15,939 nt of DNA from Leucothrix mucor (GCA_011322515.1 DRMS01000053.1:1-15939); one strand, 5' to 3'; positions 1 to 7,983 are shown, counted from the first letter of the stretch. Program-made: numbers and translations. The notes: generated by a model not told the origin, from the letters alone.

Positions 1-50
1 ATATTGCTGACACTTACCCTGCTGGAGAAATATTAGGAGAAAATGGCTAA
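1..50 (+). CDS. C-terminal end of an unidentified protein (partial)
   Basis: The frame starting at base 3 reads IADTYPAGEILGENG and stops at TAA 48-50. Its composition is protein-like and it would be the tail of a gene entering from the left. A second frame is also open from base 1 and stops at TAG 34-36, so the choice of frame is uncertain. No family can be named from so few residues. A strong hairpin follows about 25 bp after the stop, as expected for the end of a plus-strand transcript. Confidence 0.35.
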   Translation, partial: IADTYPAGEILGENG

Positions 51-75
51 ACTAGACTTTTAATCAGCATTATGA

Positions 76-107
76 GTAATGTCTCTGCGCTTATGCAGAG
101 ATATTAC
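76..107 (+). terminator. hairpin, possible terminator of the left-edge gene
   Basis: A 13-bp stem (GTAATGTCTCTGC against GCAGAGATATTAC, one G-T pair) encloses a 6-base GCTTAT loop. It lies just past the stop of the left-edge frame. No proper T-tract follows (CCATTATAATTT), so intrinsic termination is only a possibility. Confidence 0.35.
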
Positions 108-120
108 CCATTATAATTTG

Positions 121-265
121 GGCTACCAACTTAAGGTGGGACAAGTAAAAGTCATAGCAAACAACCCGCACCCTTCGACAAGCTCTGGGAACTAGCTTCC
201 TGAGCTTGTCGAAGGGTGCGGGTGAATAGCAAAAATATTAACTATTCCACCTTAAACTGGTAGCC
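121..265. mobile_element. family A miniature inverted-repeat element, copy A1
   Basis: A 145-bp non-coding element. Its ends are imperfect inverted repeats: the left reads GGCTACCAACTTAAGGTGG and the right end, reversed, reads GGCTACCAGTTTAAGGTGG. The heptamer ATAATTT occurs at 113-119 and again at 266-272, consistent with a target duplication with one extra G at the left end. The centre (164-223) is a perfect 22-bp inverted repeat containing CCCTTCGACAAGCTC. Copies A2 (3790-3933) and A4 (12222-12522) share both the termini and the palindrome. It begins 20 bp after the rlmB stop, so its hairpin would lie in the 3' end of that transcript. Confidence 0.75.
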
Positions 266-284
266 ATAATTTAGACTATCAGTA

Positions 285-1019
285 CTAAGAACGCTGTCTA
301 ACCACTTCATACAAACAAATCCCCGTAGCAACAGAAACATTCAGGCTAGACACCTTACCCGCCATTGGAATTGAGATTAAATGATCGCAATGCTCTTCTG
401 TTAAACGTCTTAAACCCTTCCCTTCTGCCCCCATTACGATTGCTGTTGGTGTTTTATAATCACCTGCATAAAGTTCTTCTGTGGCTTTATCGCTAGTTCC
501 CGTTATCCATACACCCGCATCTTTTAGTAAATCAATGGTGCGCACAAGATTGGTGACTTGTACAAAAGGAATCGTTTCTGCTGCTCCCGATGCAACTTTG
601 CGCGCGGTTGGCGTAAGACCTGCCGCTTTATCTTTTGGTGCTATCACCGCATGAACCCCTGCACCTTCGGCAGTACGCAAACAAGCACCTAAATTATGTG
701 GATCAGTAACACCATCTAAAATCAATAATAGTGCAGGCTCATCAAGTTCACTGAGTAAATTAAATAGCTCATTATCATCCCACGCTTTAGGTGCATTATA
801 TTCCGCAACAATGCCTTGGTGTTTGCGTGATTTAGCTAATTTATCCAGTTGATTCATACTGGCTTTATTCAAAATTAAGCCCTGTTTTTGTACTTCGCGC
901 GCCAGATTGACTACGCGTTGATTACGCTTGGATTCAGCAACCCACACCTGTACTACATTCTCAGGATCGCTTTCCAATGCGCTTTGTACAGCGTGAATTC
1001 CATTTAGGATTGTTTTCAT
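285..1019 (-). CDS. rlmB: 23S rRNA (guanosine-2'-O-)-methyltransferase RlmB
   Basis: SpoU/TrmH-family (SPOUT) enzyme that methylates the 2'-OH of G2251 (E. coli numbering) in the P-loop of 23S rRNA, using S-adenosylmethionine. The 244 residues match the usual length of about 243. An N-terminal substrate-binding domain (about 1-75) begins with the typical ILNGIHAVQSAL. The knotted catalytic domain shows all three SpoU motifs: DGVTDPHNLGACLRTAEGAG near 102-121, VMGAEGKGLRRL near 194-205, and the cofactor-binding IPMAGKVSSLNVSVATGI near 217-234. It lies downstream of rnr on the same strand, as in E. coli, but a 425-bp gap holding inserted repeats separates them. The ATG at 1019 has no strong ribosome-binding site, so expression may depend on read-through from rnr. 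Identification is secure. Confidence 0.96.
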   Translation of the reverse strand: MKTILNGIHAVQSALESDPENVVQVWVAESKRNQRVVNLAREVQKQGLILNKASMNQLDKLAKSRKHQGIVAEYNAPKAWDDNELFNLLSELDEPALLLILDGVTDPHNLGACLRTAEGAGVHAVIAPKDKAAGLTPTARKVASGAAETIPFVQVTNLVRTIDLLKDAGVWITGTSDKATEELYAGDYKTPTAIVMGAEGKGLRRLTEEHCDHLISIPMAGKVSSLNVSVATGICLYEVVRQRS

Positions 1020-1137
1020 AATGTGCTTGAATTAGTCGGTAAGGGAATAACTCTCTCACTAAGACGCAGAGAATGCTAAAAAAGCTAAAGAGACATTTGC
1101 AAGGTCTGTATGGTTTACACATACCACCCTACTTTCT

Positions 1138-1432
1138 ATAAGGAGTGAAAGATTTATCTTTTTCAGCGCCGATGCCGTTAGGAGTTAGGAAGTTACAAAC
1201 AATGATTTACCCATCTTACTTGCCCTTTTGCTCCCGCTTGAATCATCTCACTCGTTGCATAGAGCAACTATGCGCCTCTTGAGATGCTCCAGTCAGGAAC
1301 AAAAAATCAGCGCAATAGAGGTAAATTCATTACTTGGAACTTCCTTAGGCAAGGCGGATAGTGTTTTTTGAGAACAATGCTACCTTGCCTCACGGCATTG
1401 AAAACCAAAAAACTAAAGCTTTCACTCCTTAT
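1138..1432. mobile_element. inverted-repeat element F, interrupted by a family B element
   Basis: Imperfect inverted repeats of about 45 bp bound this region. The left arm (1138-1182) starts ATAAGGAGTGAAAG and ends ATGCCGTTAGG. The right arm (1388-1432), reversed, starts ATAAGGAGTGAAAG and ends ATGCCGTGAGG. Family B copy B1 (1188-1344) lies inside; without it F would be about 135 bp. A second internal pair, GGCAAGG/CCTTGCC, sits near the right arm. The whole fills the rnr-rlmB gap and ends 12 bp from the rnr stop. No clear target duplication was found, and bases 1020-1137 hold nothing else recognisable. Confidence 0.5.
1188..1344. mobile_element. family B miniature inverted-repeat element, copy B1
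   Basis: A 157-bp non-coding element with ends GGAAGTT and AACTTCC. Further in, the ends read ATGATTTACC and GGTAAATTCAT. The interior carries a hairpin around GCATAG-AGCAA-CTATGC. It matches B2 (5408-5565, inverted, 158 bp) over nearly its whole length and B3 (8017-8185) in its core. A trinucleotide TTA flanks both ends (1185-1187 and 1345-1347), which could be a short target duplication but is weak evidence. Confidence 0.65.
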
Positions 1433-1444
1433 TACTACATAAGT

Positions 1445-3700
1445 TTATTTTTTAGACTTCTTCTTCGCTTTTTTCTTAAATTTCTTTCTAGGCTTTCTAG
1501 ACTCCATATCAGCAGATTCTGGCAATGTAAAATCAATTTTACGCTCATCCAGATCAACCCGTGCCACCACGATCTCAATTTCATCACCTAGATTATAGGT
1601 TTTACCACTACTCTCGCCTGTCATGCGATGGCGTGTTGCATCAAAATGGTAATAGTCACTTTTCAGCGCAGTCACATGTACTAAGCCTTCAACATAAACC
1701 TCATTTAACTCAACAAACAAACCAAACCCTGTCACCGCTGAAATGACACCTGTAAACGTTTCACCGACTTTATCTAGCATGTATTCTGCTTTAAGCCATG
1801 ACATAACATCACGAGAAGCATCATCAGCACGCCGCTCATTGGCAGAACAATGCTCTCCCAAGGCTTTCATCTCAGCAAGACTATAATCATAAGATTTTAC
1901 TGAATTACCTTGGATAATATGGCGAATTGCACGATGTACCAACAAGTCAGGATAGCGACGAATGGGAGAAGTGAAGTGTGCATAGTCCTTTTGCGCTAAG
2001 CCAAAATGCCAAGTGGATTCTGGCTTATCTGGATTAACAGGCGCATAGACAGCGCGTGATAATGAGCGCAATAACACGGTTTGAATCAAGTGAGCATCAG
2101 GACGATCAACCACACTGGCAAGTATATTAGCGTAATCTTTAGGTTGCGGTTTATCGCCCCCACCCAAAGTTAACCCTACTCCTTTTAAAAACTCACGTAC
2201 TTTTTCAATACCTTCCTGATCAGGTCCTTCATGTACACGGTGAAGCGCAGGGATTTTATGCTCTTTTAAGAAGCGTGCTGAACAAACATTGGCTGCAATC
2301 ATGCATTCCTCAATAATCTTATGTGCATCATTGCGTACTGTGGGTAAAATATTTTCTATTTTGCGATCATCACCAAAAATGATCTGCGTTTCCGTGGTTT
2401 CAAAATCCATTGAGCCACGATTATCACGCGCTTTGCGAAGCACATGATAGAGAGAATAAAGATCATCTAAATGATGCACAATATTGGCGTGTTCTTCACG
2501 TAACGCTTGATCATGATCAACAACAATTGCTGCCATTTTGTCATAGGTAAGGCGTGCAAAGGAATGCATTACCCCTTCAAGGAATTCATACTCAATAATT
2601 TCACCCTGCTGATTAATCAGAGTCGAACAAACCATACAAAGGCGATCAACATCAGGATTAAGCGAGCAAAGACCGTTGGAAATAGCCTCTGGCAACATGG
2701 GGATAACTTCAGCAGGAAAATAGACAGAGGTAGAGCGATTCCATGCTTCTTTATCCAACTCACTCGCAATAGGTACATAGTGAGAAACATCAGCAATCGC
2801 GACCACTAAACGCCAATGATCACCATCACGCTGGCAAAAAACAGCATCATCAAAATCACGTGAGTCCGCGCCATCAATGGTAACTAAAGGCACGCCACGG
2901 AAATCATAGCGCTCTTTTTTATCTTCTTCAGTCGCCTCATCACCCAGCTTGTCTGCCTCGACACTGACCTCGCTTGACCATTTATGTGGTAAATCATAAG
3001 AGCGCAGAGCAATGTCAATTTCCATTCCTGGCGCCATATGATCACCTAGAATTTCAACGATTTTGCCTATTCCCTGATGGTGTACCGTGGGATACTCAAC
3101 GATTCCAGCAACGACAATCTGCCCATCAGTAGCATCATGGTTACTTTCTGCGGGAATGACAATATCCTGCGTAATGCGTGAATTATCAGGACGCACAAAC
3201 CCAATCCCACTGCCATCACCACCAAAATAACGACCAACAACCTCTGTCGTATTACGTTCTACGACTTCCGCAATGGCACCCTCTTTGCGTCCACGACGAT
3301 CTACACCCTTTACCATTGCCAGCACTTTATCGCCATGCATAACTTTGCGCATTTGCTTACCATGCAAAAACAGGTCTTCACTGCCATCATCGGGAATTAA
3401 AAAACCAAAACCATCAGAATGTCCAGAAATTCGTCCTGAAATCAGATCTGCTTTTTGAATCGGGATATATTCTCTGCTACGGTTATAGATGATCTGTCCA
3501 TCACGCTCCATTGCACGCAGGCGGTACTTCATCGGGTCTAAATCTTCGGGATCAGACAAACCAAGTTCATCTGCCAACTCTCTAAAGCCCATTGGTTTGG
3601 AACTTTTTGTTAACACTTCAAGCATTAACTCCCGACTTGGAATCGGACGACCATATTTTTTTGCTTCGCGTTCTTGGTGTGGATCACTGTATTTCTTCAA
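1445..3700 (-). CDS. rnr: ribonuclease R (RNase II/RNB family 3'-5' exoribonuclease)
   Basis: Processive 3'-5' exoribonuclease that degrades structured RNA in the cytoplasm and takes part in rRNA, tmRNA and mRNA turnover. Domains in order: winged-helix N-terminus (about 18-80), two cold-shock RNA-binding domains (about 85-230), the RNB catalytic domain (about 265-600), an S1 domain (about 645-727) and a Lys-rich tail (last 24 residues, KKFKKKAKKKSKK). The catalytic motif TIDGADSRDFDD places D276, D282, D284 and D285 at the positions of E. coli D272, D278, D280 and D281. Length is 751 against about 813 in E. coli, the difference being mostly a shorter tail. The start is TTG at 3700: an in-frame stop lies upstream, no ATG is available, and homology to E. 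coli RNase R already begins at DPHQEREAKKY (residues 6-16). No strong ribosome-binding site precedes it. rlmB follows, the order seen in E. coli. Confidence 0.96.
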   Translation of the reverse strand: MKKYSDPHQEREAKKYGRPIPSRELMLEVLTKSSKPMGFRELADELGLSDPEDLDPMKYRLRAMERDGQIIYNRSREYIPIQKADLISGRISGHSDGFGFLIPDDGSEDLFLHGKQMRKVMHGDKVLAMVKGVDRRGRKEGAIAEVVERNTTEVVGRYFGGDGSGIGFVRPDNSRITQDIVIPAESNHDATDGQIVVAGIVEYPTVHHQGIGKIVEILGDHMAPGMEIDIALRSYDLPHKWSSEVSVEADKLGDEATEEDKKERYDFRGVPLVTIDGADSRDFDDAVFCQRDGDHWRLVVAIADVSHYVPIASELDKEAWNRSTSVYFPAEVIPMLPEAISNGLCSLNPDVDRLCMVCSTLINQQGEIIEYEFLEGVMHSFARLTYDKMAAIVVDHDQALREEHANIVHHLDDLYSLYHVLRKARDNRGSMDFETTETQIIFGDDRKIENILPTVRNDAHKIIEECMIAANVCSARFLKEHKIPALHRVHEGPDQEGIEKVREFLKGVGLTLGGGDKPQPKDYANILASVVDRPDAHLIQTVLLRSLSRAVYAPVNPDKPESTWHFGLAQKDYAHFTSPIRRYPDLLVHRAIRHIIQGNSVKSYDYSLAEMKALGEHCSANERRADDASRDVMSWLKAEYMLDKVGETFTGVISAVTGFGLFVELNEVYVEGLVHVTALKSDYYHFDATRHRMTGESSGKTYNLGDEIEIVVARVDLDERKIDFTLPESADMESRKPRKKFKKKAKKKSKK

Positions 3701-3735
3701 AATTAAATTATCTTTGTTTATTTATAAAGGTTAGC

Positions 3736-3758
3736 ATTCTACTCTAAGTAGAATTATA
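3736..3758 (-). promoter_or_regulatory. dyad overlapping a -10-like box upstream of rnr
   Basis: On the minus strand a perfect TATAAT (3753-3758) lies 52-57 bases upstream of the TTG start. It abuts a perfect 8-bp inverted repeat, ATTCTACT-CTA-AGTAGAAT on the plus strand (3736-3754). No good -35 box stands at the right distance. An operator over an rnr promoter is a reasonable reading, but a chance dyad in AT-rich DNA is possible. Confidence 0.35.
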
Positions 3759-3789
3759 AAAATACAGTTGCATTCTGGTATCATTTTCA

Positions 3790-3933
3790 GGTCGCCAACT
3801 TAAGGAGGGACAAGTAAGGTCATAGTAAACAACCCCCACCTTCAACAAGCTCAGGACGCTACTTCCTGAGCTTGTTGAAGGATGTAGGTGAAATAATATC
3901 AATTTTAACTGTCCCGCTTTTAACCTGATAACC
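3790..3933. mobile_element. family A miniature inverted-repeat element, copy A2
   Basis: A 144-bp copy in the same orientation as A1. It has a diverged left end (GGTCGCCAACTTAAGG) and right end (reversed GGTTATCAGGTTAAAAGCGG). The central palindrome has 16-bp perfect arms, TTCAACAAGCTCAGGA and its complement. CATTTT occurs at 3782-3787 and directly after the right end at 3934-3939, a possible target duplication offset by two bases on the left, much as in A1. It lies between rnr and the symporter terminator. Confidence 0.65.
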
Positions 3934-3967
3934 CATTTTTAATGCCAAGATTAAAGAGTCATCATTC

Positions 3968-4000
3968 AAAAAAAAAGGCAGCGCCATAAGCTCTGCCTTT
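3968..4000 (-). terminator. intrinsic terminator of the symporter gene
   Basis: On the minus strand AAAGGCAGAGC pairs with GCGCTGCCTTT (11 bp, one mismatch) around a 5-base TTATG loop and runs straight into a run of T. It starts 25 bp past the symporter stop codon, a textbook Rho-independent terminator. It implies that rnr does not depend on transcription from the symporter. Confidence 0.88.
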
Positions 4001-4024
4001 AAAACTGCAAATAACTGCTACAGA

Positions 4025-5377
4025 TTAACGCGCTTTCGTTTCCCGTAGTGCATCCGCCATTTCTGCTTCAACCGCATCATCAATATCCAGTGCTTCATCA
4101 CTATCATGGATGCCTGCATTAGGATCATTGTAAATAGACACATCCATATTACCTTCGCTCTTCGCTACGATTGCAGAAACGGTTGCATCCCCCGAAACGT
4201 TAACGGCAGTTCTAATCATATCCATTAAGCGATCAACCCCAAGAATCAGCCCAATACCTTCAACAGGTAAACCAACCTGAGTGAAAACCATTGACAGCAT
4301 AATCAAGCCAACACCAGGAACACCCGCAGTACCGATAGATGCTAATACGGACATTAATATAACGGTTAAATAGCCTGAGATCCCAAGCTCCACACCATAG
4401 GCATTGGCAATAAAGACAGTCGCTACACCTTGCATAATCGCAGTACCATCCATATTGATGGTCGCACCAAATGGAACTGTAAAGGAAGCTACTGAGTTAT
4501 TAACACCAAAACGTTCTGTCACTGTTCTCATGGTGACAGGGATGGTTGCATTAGAACTAGCCGTACTAAATGCAAATACCTGAACATTTCTAATTTTCTT
4601 CAAGAACATTGCAGGACTTAAACCTGAGAATACTTTTAGCACGATCATCAAGGTAATGAATAAATGGAACATCAGCGCACCAACAAGTACCGCTACATAA
4701 CCTGCGAGCGATGCTAACAAACCTAAACCCAAGGTTGCTACCGCTTTGGCAATTAAAGCAAATACGGCATAAGGCGCAACTGACATAATGATATTAACCA
4801 TTTTCATCATGATTTCATTGGCAATTTCAGCACCTTCAATAAAGCTCTTCGCTTTTCTTCCTACCATTAACATGCTGACACCGAGCAAAATAGAAAAGAA
4901 AATAATTGGTAGCATATCGCCATTTGCCATTGAGCTAATAGGATTTTTAGGGATAATATCAATAAATACCTGCGTTAGTGGAGGTGATTCCTTGCCCACA
5001 AACTCTGTCGCAGTTTCAATATTCATGCCATTACCTATACCAAAGGTAACTGCAATCAAAATAGCCGTTGCGATTGCAATAGCAGTAGTCAACATATACA
5101 GAGCAAATGATTTGCCGCCTACACGTCCTAGCATTCTAATATCGCCAATACCACAAACACCGCAAATCAGAGAGAAAAACACTAAAGGCACAACTAGCAT
5201 TTTTAAGGCATTAACAAACATTTTACCAACAACATGGAATAAACCATTAACAAGATATTGATCAACAAAGGTATTGGCAACTAATCCTGTTAGGTTCAAC
5301 CCCAAACCAACGGCAATACCCAATGCCATGCCGAGGAGAACCTTGACCGTTAGGCTCATTTTTTTCTGCTCACTCAT
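4025..5377 (-). CDS. dicarboxylate/acidic amino acid:cation symporter (DAACS family)
   Basis: Inner-membrane secondary transporter of the glutamate/aspartate/C4-dicarboxylate family (GltP, GltPh, DctA fold) with an alternating hydrophobic pattern over about residues 10-405. The hallmarks are in order: the Ser-rich hairpin 1 motif STASSNAT (271-278), NMDGT in TM7 (308-312), hairpin 2 around GTAGVPGVG (349-357), and TM8 with D386, R389, N393 and D397. Those four align with GltPh D394, R397, N401 and D405. The Arg at 389 is the residue that favours acidic substrates over neutral ones, so aspartate, glutamate or a dicarboxylate is likely; the exact substrate and coupling ion cannot be read. Length 450 is normal, with an acidic C-terminal tail. 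An AGGAG box precedes the ATG by 9 bases. It appears monocistronic, with its own terminator and a family B element starting 31 bp upstream of the start. Confidence 0.93.
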   Translation of the reverse strand: MSEQKKMSLTVKVLLGMALGIAVGLGLNLTGLVANTFVDQYLVNGLFHVVGKMFVNALKMLVVPLVFFSLICGVCGIGDIRMLGRVGGKSFALYMLTTAIAIATAILIAVTFGIGNGMNIETATEFVGKESPPLTQVFIDIIPKNPISSMANGDMLPIIFFSILLGVSMLMVGRKAKSFIEGAEIANEIMMKMVNIIMSVAPYAVFALIAKAVATLGLGLLASLAGYVAVLVGALMFHLFITLMIVLKVFSGLSPAMFLKKIRNVQVFAFSTASSNATIPVTMRTVTERFGVNNSVASFTVPFGATINMDGTAIMQGVATVFIANAYGVELGISGYLTVILMSVLASIGTAGVPGVGLIMLSMVFTQVGLPVEGIGLILGVDRLMDMIRTAVNVSGDATVSAIVAKSEGNMDVSIYNDPNAGIHDSDEALDIDDAVEAEMADALRETKAR

Positions 5378-5407
5378 AATCTTAACTCCTATAGTTAATT
5401 AAAATTA

Positions 5408-5565
5408 GGAAGTTTAAAGTAATGAATTTACCCCTACTGTGCTAATTTTTTGTTCCTGATTGGAGTATCTCGAGAGGCGCATAGTTAGTCTATGCAACGA
5501 TTGAGATAATTCAAACAGGGACAAAAGGGCAAGTAAGATGGGTAAATTCATTGCTTGGAACTTCC
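5408..5565. mobile_element. family B miniature inverted-repeat element, copy B2
   Basis: A 158-bp copy inverted relative to B1. The ends are GGAAGTT and AACTTCC, with longer matching arms (AATGAATTTACCC on the left; GGGTAAATTCATTGC on the right). The interior hairpin GCATAG...CTATGC and the stretch GGAACAAAAAAT (reversed) match B1 closely. It sits just upstream of the symporter ribosome-binding site, so the native promoter must lie inside or beyond the element. Confidence 0.65.
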
Positions 5566-5795
5566 TATGCAGATATGGAAATACCAACAAGTAAACCCAA
5601 CTATTGATATTTTCCATACACACATAATAAAAAACTATAGTCTATATAAATAAACTTTCATGACTAATTATGTATTCATTTTAATCAATAAAGATATATT
5701 CTCATTCTTATACATAAAACTCTGCTCTTAAAGTAATTGCAGTAGGATTCAAACAGTCTCTATAGAAACAGTTAATTTATTTCACAATTTACACC
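5566..5795. other. AT-rich intergenic stretch, no gene seen
   Basis: Very AT-rich non-coding DNA between element B2 and the decayed frame at 5796. It probably contains the symporter promoter on the minus strand, but no -35/-10 pair stands out clearly enough to mark. Confidence 0.4.
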
Positions 5796-5905
5796 AGTGA
5801 GTTAAAGGATATTGAGGAAAAATTGGCGTAACAGTAACTATTGGAAGCTGAACAGTTGAACGCCAGTAAGAATAAGATCAAAGCACAAGCTATAGACATT
5901 CATTT
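5796..5905 (+). pseudogene. decayed coding remnant, family unknown
   Basis: One frame reads SELKDIEEKLA, then two TAA codons separated by CAG, then LLEAEQLNASKNKIKAQ. The charged, helical composition is typical of real protein, and each stop is one C-to-T change from a Gln codon. No start or intact frame exists and the parent family is not recognised. A perfect palindrome follows at 5917. Chance similarity to coding sequence cannot be excluded. Confidence 0.3.
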
Positions 5906-5916
5906 ATTAAATTTCC

Positions 5917-5969
5917 GCACCCTTCGACTCCGCTCAGGGAGCTGTACCCTGAGCGGAGTCGAAGGGTGC
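5917..5969. repeat. perfect 23-bp palindrome with CCCTTCGAC core
   Basis: Arms of 23 bp (starting GCACCCTTCGACTCCGCTC) pair perfectly around the 7-base loop AGCTGTA. The outer part matches the centre of the family A elements, but the inner half reads TCCGCTC instead of AAGCTC, and the family A termini are absent. It is a solo REP-like palindrome, not a full element. It is GC-rich in AT-rich surroundings. Confidence 0.75.
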
Positions 5970-6015
5970 AATTATTTATGTGAAAAACTATAAGTATGAT
6001 ATTGCAGAAATTAAA

Positions 6016-6057
6016 GCAAGTTAGAGATCGGGAAGTTGTTTCGTGCTCGTTCCTTAG
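6016..6057. repeat. solo end of a B3-type element
   Basis: The sequence from GCAAGTTAGAGATC through GGGAAGTTGTTTCGTGC to CGTTCCTTAG matches, inverted, the left end of element B3 (8017-8063). The GGGAAGTT...TTCCTTAG part also matches the right end of B3. The rest of the element is missing, so this is a truncated copy or a single terminal repeat, about 58 bp past the folP stop. Confidence 0.5.
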
Positions 6058-6115
6058 CTACAGTCGGGCTACAGAACTGGCATATGGGGACACCAAATAT
6101 TAGCCCCCTTTTTTT

Positions 6116-6940
6116 TCAGCATTTATCATTCGATGTTACCACTTTCCATGTAACATCTGCTACTTGACGGTTCTCTAGCACATCATGCACCCTAAAAATA
6201 GCAACACCTGCTAATACCCCTATTGATGTTGTTGCAGAAGTAGCGGAAGCTAGCTTGGATGAAGTTGGCTGATTGCATATTTCACTCAAAAAACGCTTGC
6301 GACTTGTACCTAATAAAACTTGATACCCCAAGTCAACCAATGCTTTTAAATCTGCCATTAAGGTTAGATTATGTTCAAAGGTTTTACCAAAGCCAATACC
6401 AGGGTCTAGAATAATATTGCTTGCACTAACCCCCGCATCCAATGCAGCCTGTGCGCGCTGTTTCAAGTAGCTGACAACTTCCTGAGTAACATCATTATAG
6501 TGTGGCTTATCTTGCATAGTGGCAGATAGCCCTTGACGGTGCATTAGTACAATAGGACATTGCTGCTCTACCGCTACTGCCAGCATTTTAGGCGAGTCTT
6601 CTGCTGCTGAAACATCATTAATCCAGTTAGCACCTGCTTTTAGCGCAATATCTGCAACCGTTGAATTAGTAGTATCAATACTAATCAATGTTGTTTCAGG
6701 GATATTTTTTCTTAGCAATTCAATAACAGGAATAACACGCCTGAGCTGTTCTTGCCCGCTAATAGTATCTGCACCTGGGCGAGTCGATTCACCGCCAATA
6801 TCAATCATATCAGCGCCCTCTTCTAACATTTGTAATGCATGTTGTAATGCTAATTCAGGCGAACTAAATTCACCACCATCTGAAAAACTATCAGGCGTTA
6901 CATTTAAAATTCCCATAATTAAAGGACGATCAGTGTTCAT
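6116..6940 (-). CDS. folP: dihydropteroate synthase
   Basis: Cytoplasmic TIM-barrel enzyme joining 6-hydroxymethyl-7,8-dihydropterin diphosphate to p-aminobenzoate, giving dihydropteroate for folate synthesis; it is the target of sulfonamides. Visible signatures: NVTPDSFSDGG (13-23), DIGGESTRPGA (47-57), the pterin-binding DPGIGFGKTFEHNL near 179-192, GTSRKRFLSE near 216-225, and the C-terminal RVHDV. Length 274 is normal. The start ATG lies inside the end of pyrD (11-bp overlap) with GAGGA about 9 bases upstream, so it is probably translationally coupled to pyrD. Many gammaproteobacteria instead have folP next to ftsH and glmM, so this location is less usual. The stop is followed on the coding strand by a run of A and then GGGGG. 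No other stop-codon or frame problem was seen. Confidence 0.95.
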   Translation of the reverse strand: MNTDRPLIMGILNVTPDSFSDGGEFSSPELALQHALQMLEEGADMIDIGGESTRPGADTISGQEQLRRVIPVIELLRKNIPETTLISIDTTNSTVADIALKAGANWINDVSAAEDSPKMLAVAVEQQCPIVLMHRQGLSATMQDKPHYNDVTQEVVSYLKQRAQAALDAGVSASNIILDPGIGFGKTFEHNLTLMADLKALVDLGYQVLLGTSRKRFLSEICNQPTSSKLASATSATTSIGVLAGVAIFRVHDVLENRQVADVTWKVVTSNDKC

Positions 6941-7979
6941 GCTGATAATCCTCTAGAGCTTGCACACAGTCTGCGACTAAAGCAGGACCTTGATAGATTA
7001 GAGCAGAGAAAACTTGCACTAATTTTGCACCTGCTTTTATTTTATCAACCGCATCATCGCCACAAGCAATGCCACCCACACCAATAATTGGAATCTGATC
7101 TCCTAAACTTTGCGCAAATTGGCGGATAATTTCTGTTGACAAATCACGCACTGGCTCACCACTTAATCCACCTGCTTCATCACCATATTGCATTCCTTTT
7201 ACTGCATCACGCGATAGCGTTGTATTGGTTGCAATTAAACAATCAATTTTATTATCTAATAGTGTTTTCGCTATAAACTGCACTTCTTTATGGCTTAAAT
7301 CAGGCGCAACTTTTACTGCTAACGGCACATAACGATTTGTTTGTTTGGATAGGTTTAATTGTTCTTGTTTTAAGGTCGATAAAAGTAAATTTAACTCATC
7401 ACCATATTGCAAGTCACGTAAACCTGGCGTATTAGGTGAGGAGATATTAATGGTTATATAATCTGCTAGTGAGTAGGCTTCGCGCAAAGCAATCAAATAA
7501 TCATCGGCTGCATTTTCGACTGAGGTATCGAAATTTTTGCCTATATTAATCCCAATAATACCTCGATGACCACTCTGGCGCACTTTTTCAACTTGTTGTA
7601 GAAGGTGCTTTATACCCTGATTATTAAAGCCCATGCGGTTAATAATTGCATTAGCCTTAGGTAGACGAAATAAACGTGGGGAGGGATTTCCAGGCTGTGG
7701 ACGCGGCGTAATAGTACCTATTTCAATAAAGCCAAAGCCAAGTTGTGATAGTGCATTGAGATAGTCACCATTTTTATCTAAACCAGCCGCCAAACCCACT
7801 TGATTAGGAAAATTGATTCCCATTACTTTCGTAGGTGTGGTTTTTATTTTTGTGCTAAATAGCGCTAATAAGCCCAACTTAGCACTCAGTTTTAGCGTCT
7901 TTAGGGTTAAATGATGCGATTTCTCGGCTGAGAATAAGAAGAGAAGGGGGCGAAATAATTGATAGGTCGTTTTATTCAC
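6930..7979 (-). CDS. pyrD: dihydroorotate dehydrogenase (quinone), class 2
   Basis: FMN enzyme of the inner face of the membrane that oxidises dihydroorotate to orotate and passes electrons to quinone, the fourth step of UMP synthesis. The N-terminal extension (about 1-50) carrying the membrane-associated helices marks class 2. Conserved segments follow: GLAAGLDKNGD, IEIGTITPRPQPGNPSPRLFRL, INRMGFNN, NISSPNTPGLRDLQ (with the Ser that serves as catalytic base in class 2 enzymes), KVAPDLS, ATNTT, GGLSGEPV and IIGVGGI. Length 349 compares with 336 in E. coli. The start is GTG at 7979, supported by alignment of the N-terminus. A perfect hairpin sits five bases upstream, over the likely ribosome-binding site. 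It overlaps folP by 11 bp and probably forms a two-gene operon with it. Confidence 0.96.
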   Translation of the reverse strand: MNKTTYQLFRPLLFLFSAEKSHHLTLKTLKLSAKLGLLALFSTKIKTTPTKVMGINFPNQVGLAAGLDKNGDYLNALSQLGFGFIEIGTITPRPQPGNPSPRLFRLPKANAIINRMGFNNQGIKHLLQQVEKVRQSGHRGIIGINIGKNFDTSVENAADDYLIALREAYSLADYITINISSPNTPGLRDLQYGDELNLLLSTLKQEQLNLSKQTNRYVPLAVKVAPDLSHKEVQFIAKTLLDNKIDCLIATNTTLSRDAVKGMQYGDEAGGLSGEPVRDLSTEIIRQFAQSLGDQIPIIGVGGIACGDDAVDKIKAGAKLVQVFSALIYQGPALVADCVQALEDYQHEH

Positions 7980-7983
7980 GATA

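Noticed and set aside
4788..5261. Plus-strand hydrophobic frame of 157 codons
   Set aside because: Antisense shadow of the symporter's hydrophobic helices, which reverse into another hydrophobic frame.
5414..5623. Minus-strand 69-codon frame
   Set aside because: Lies within family B element B2, whose other copy (B1) does not preserve the frame.
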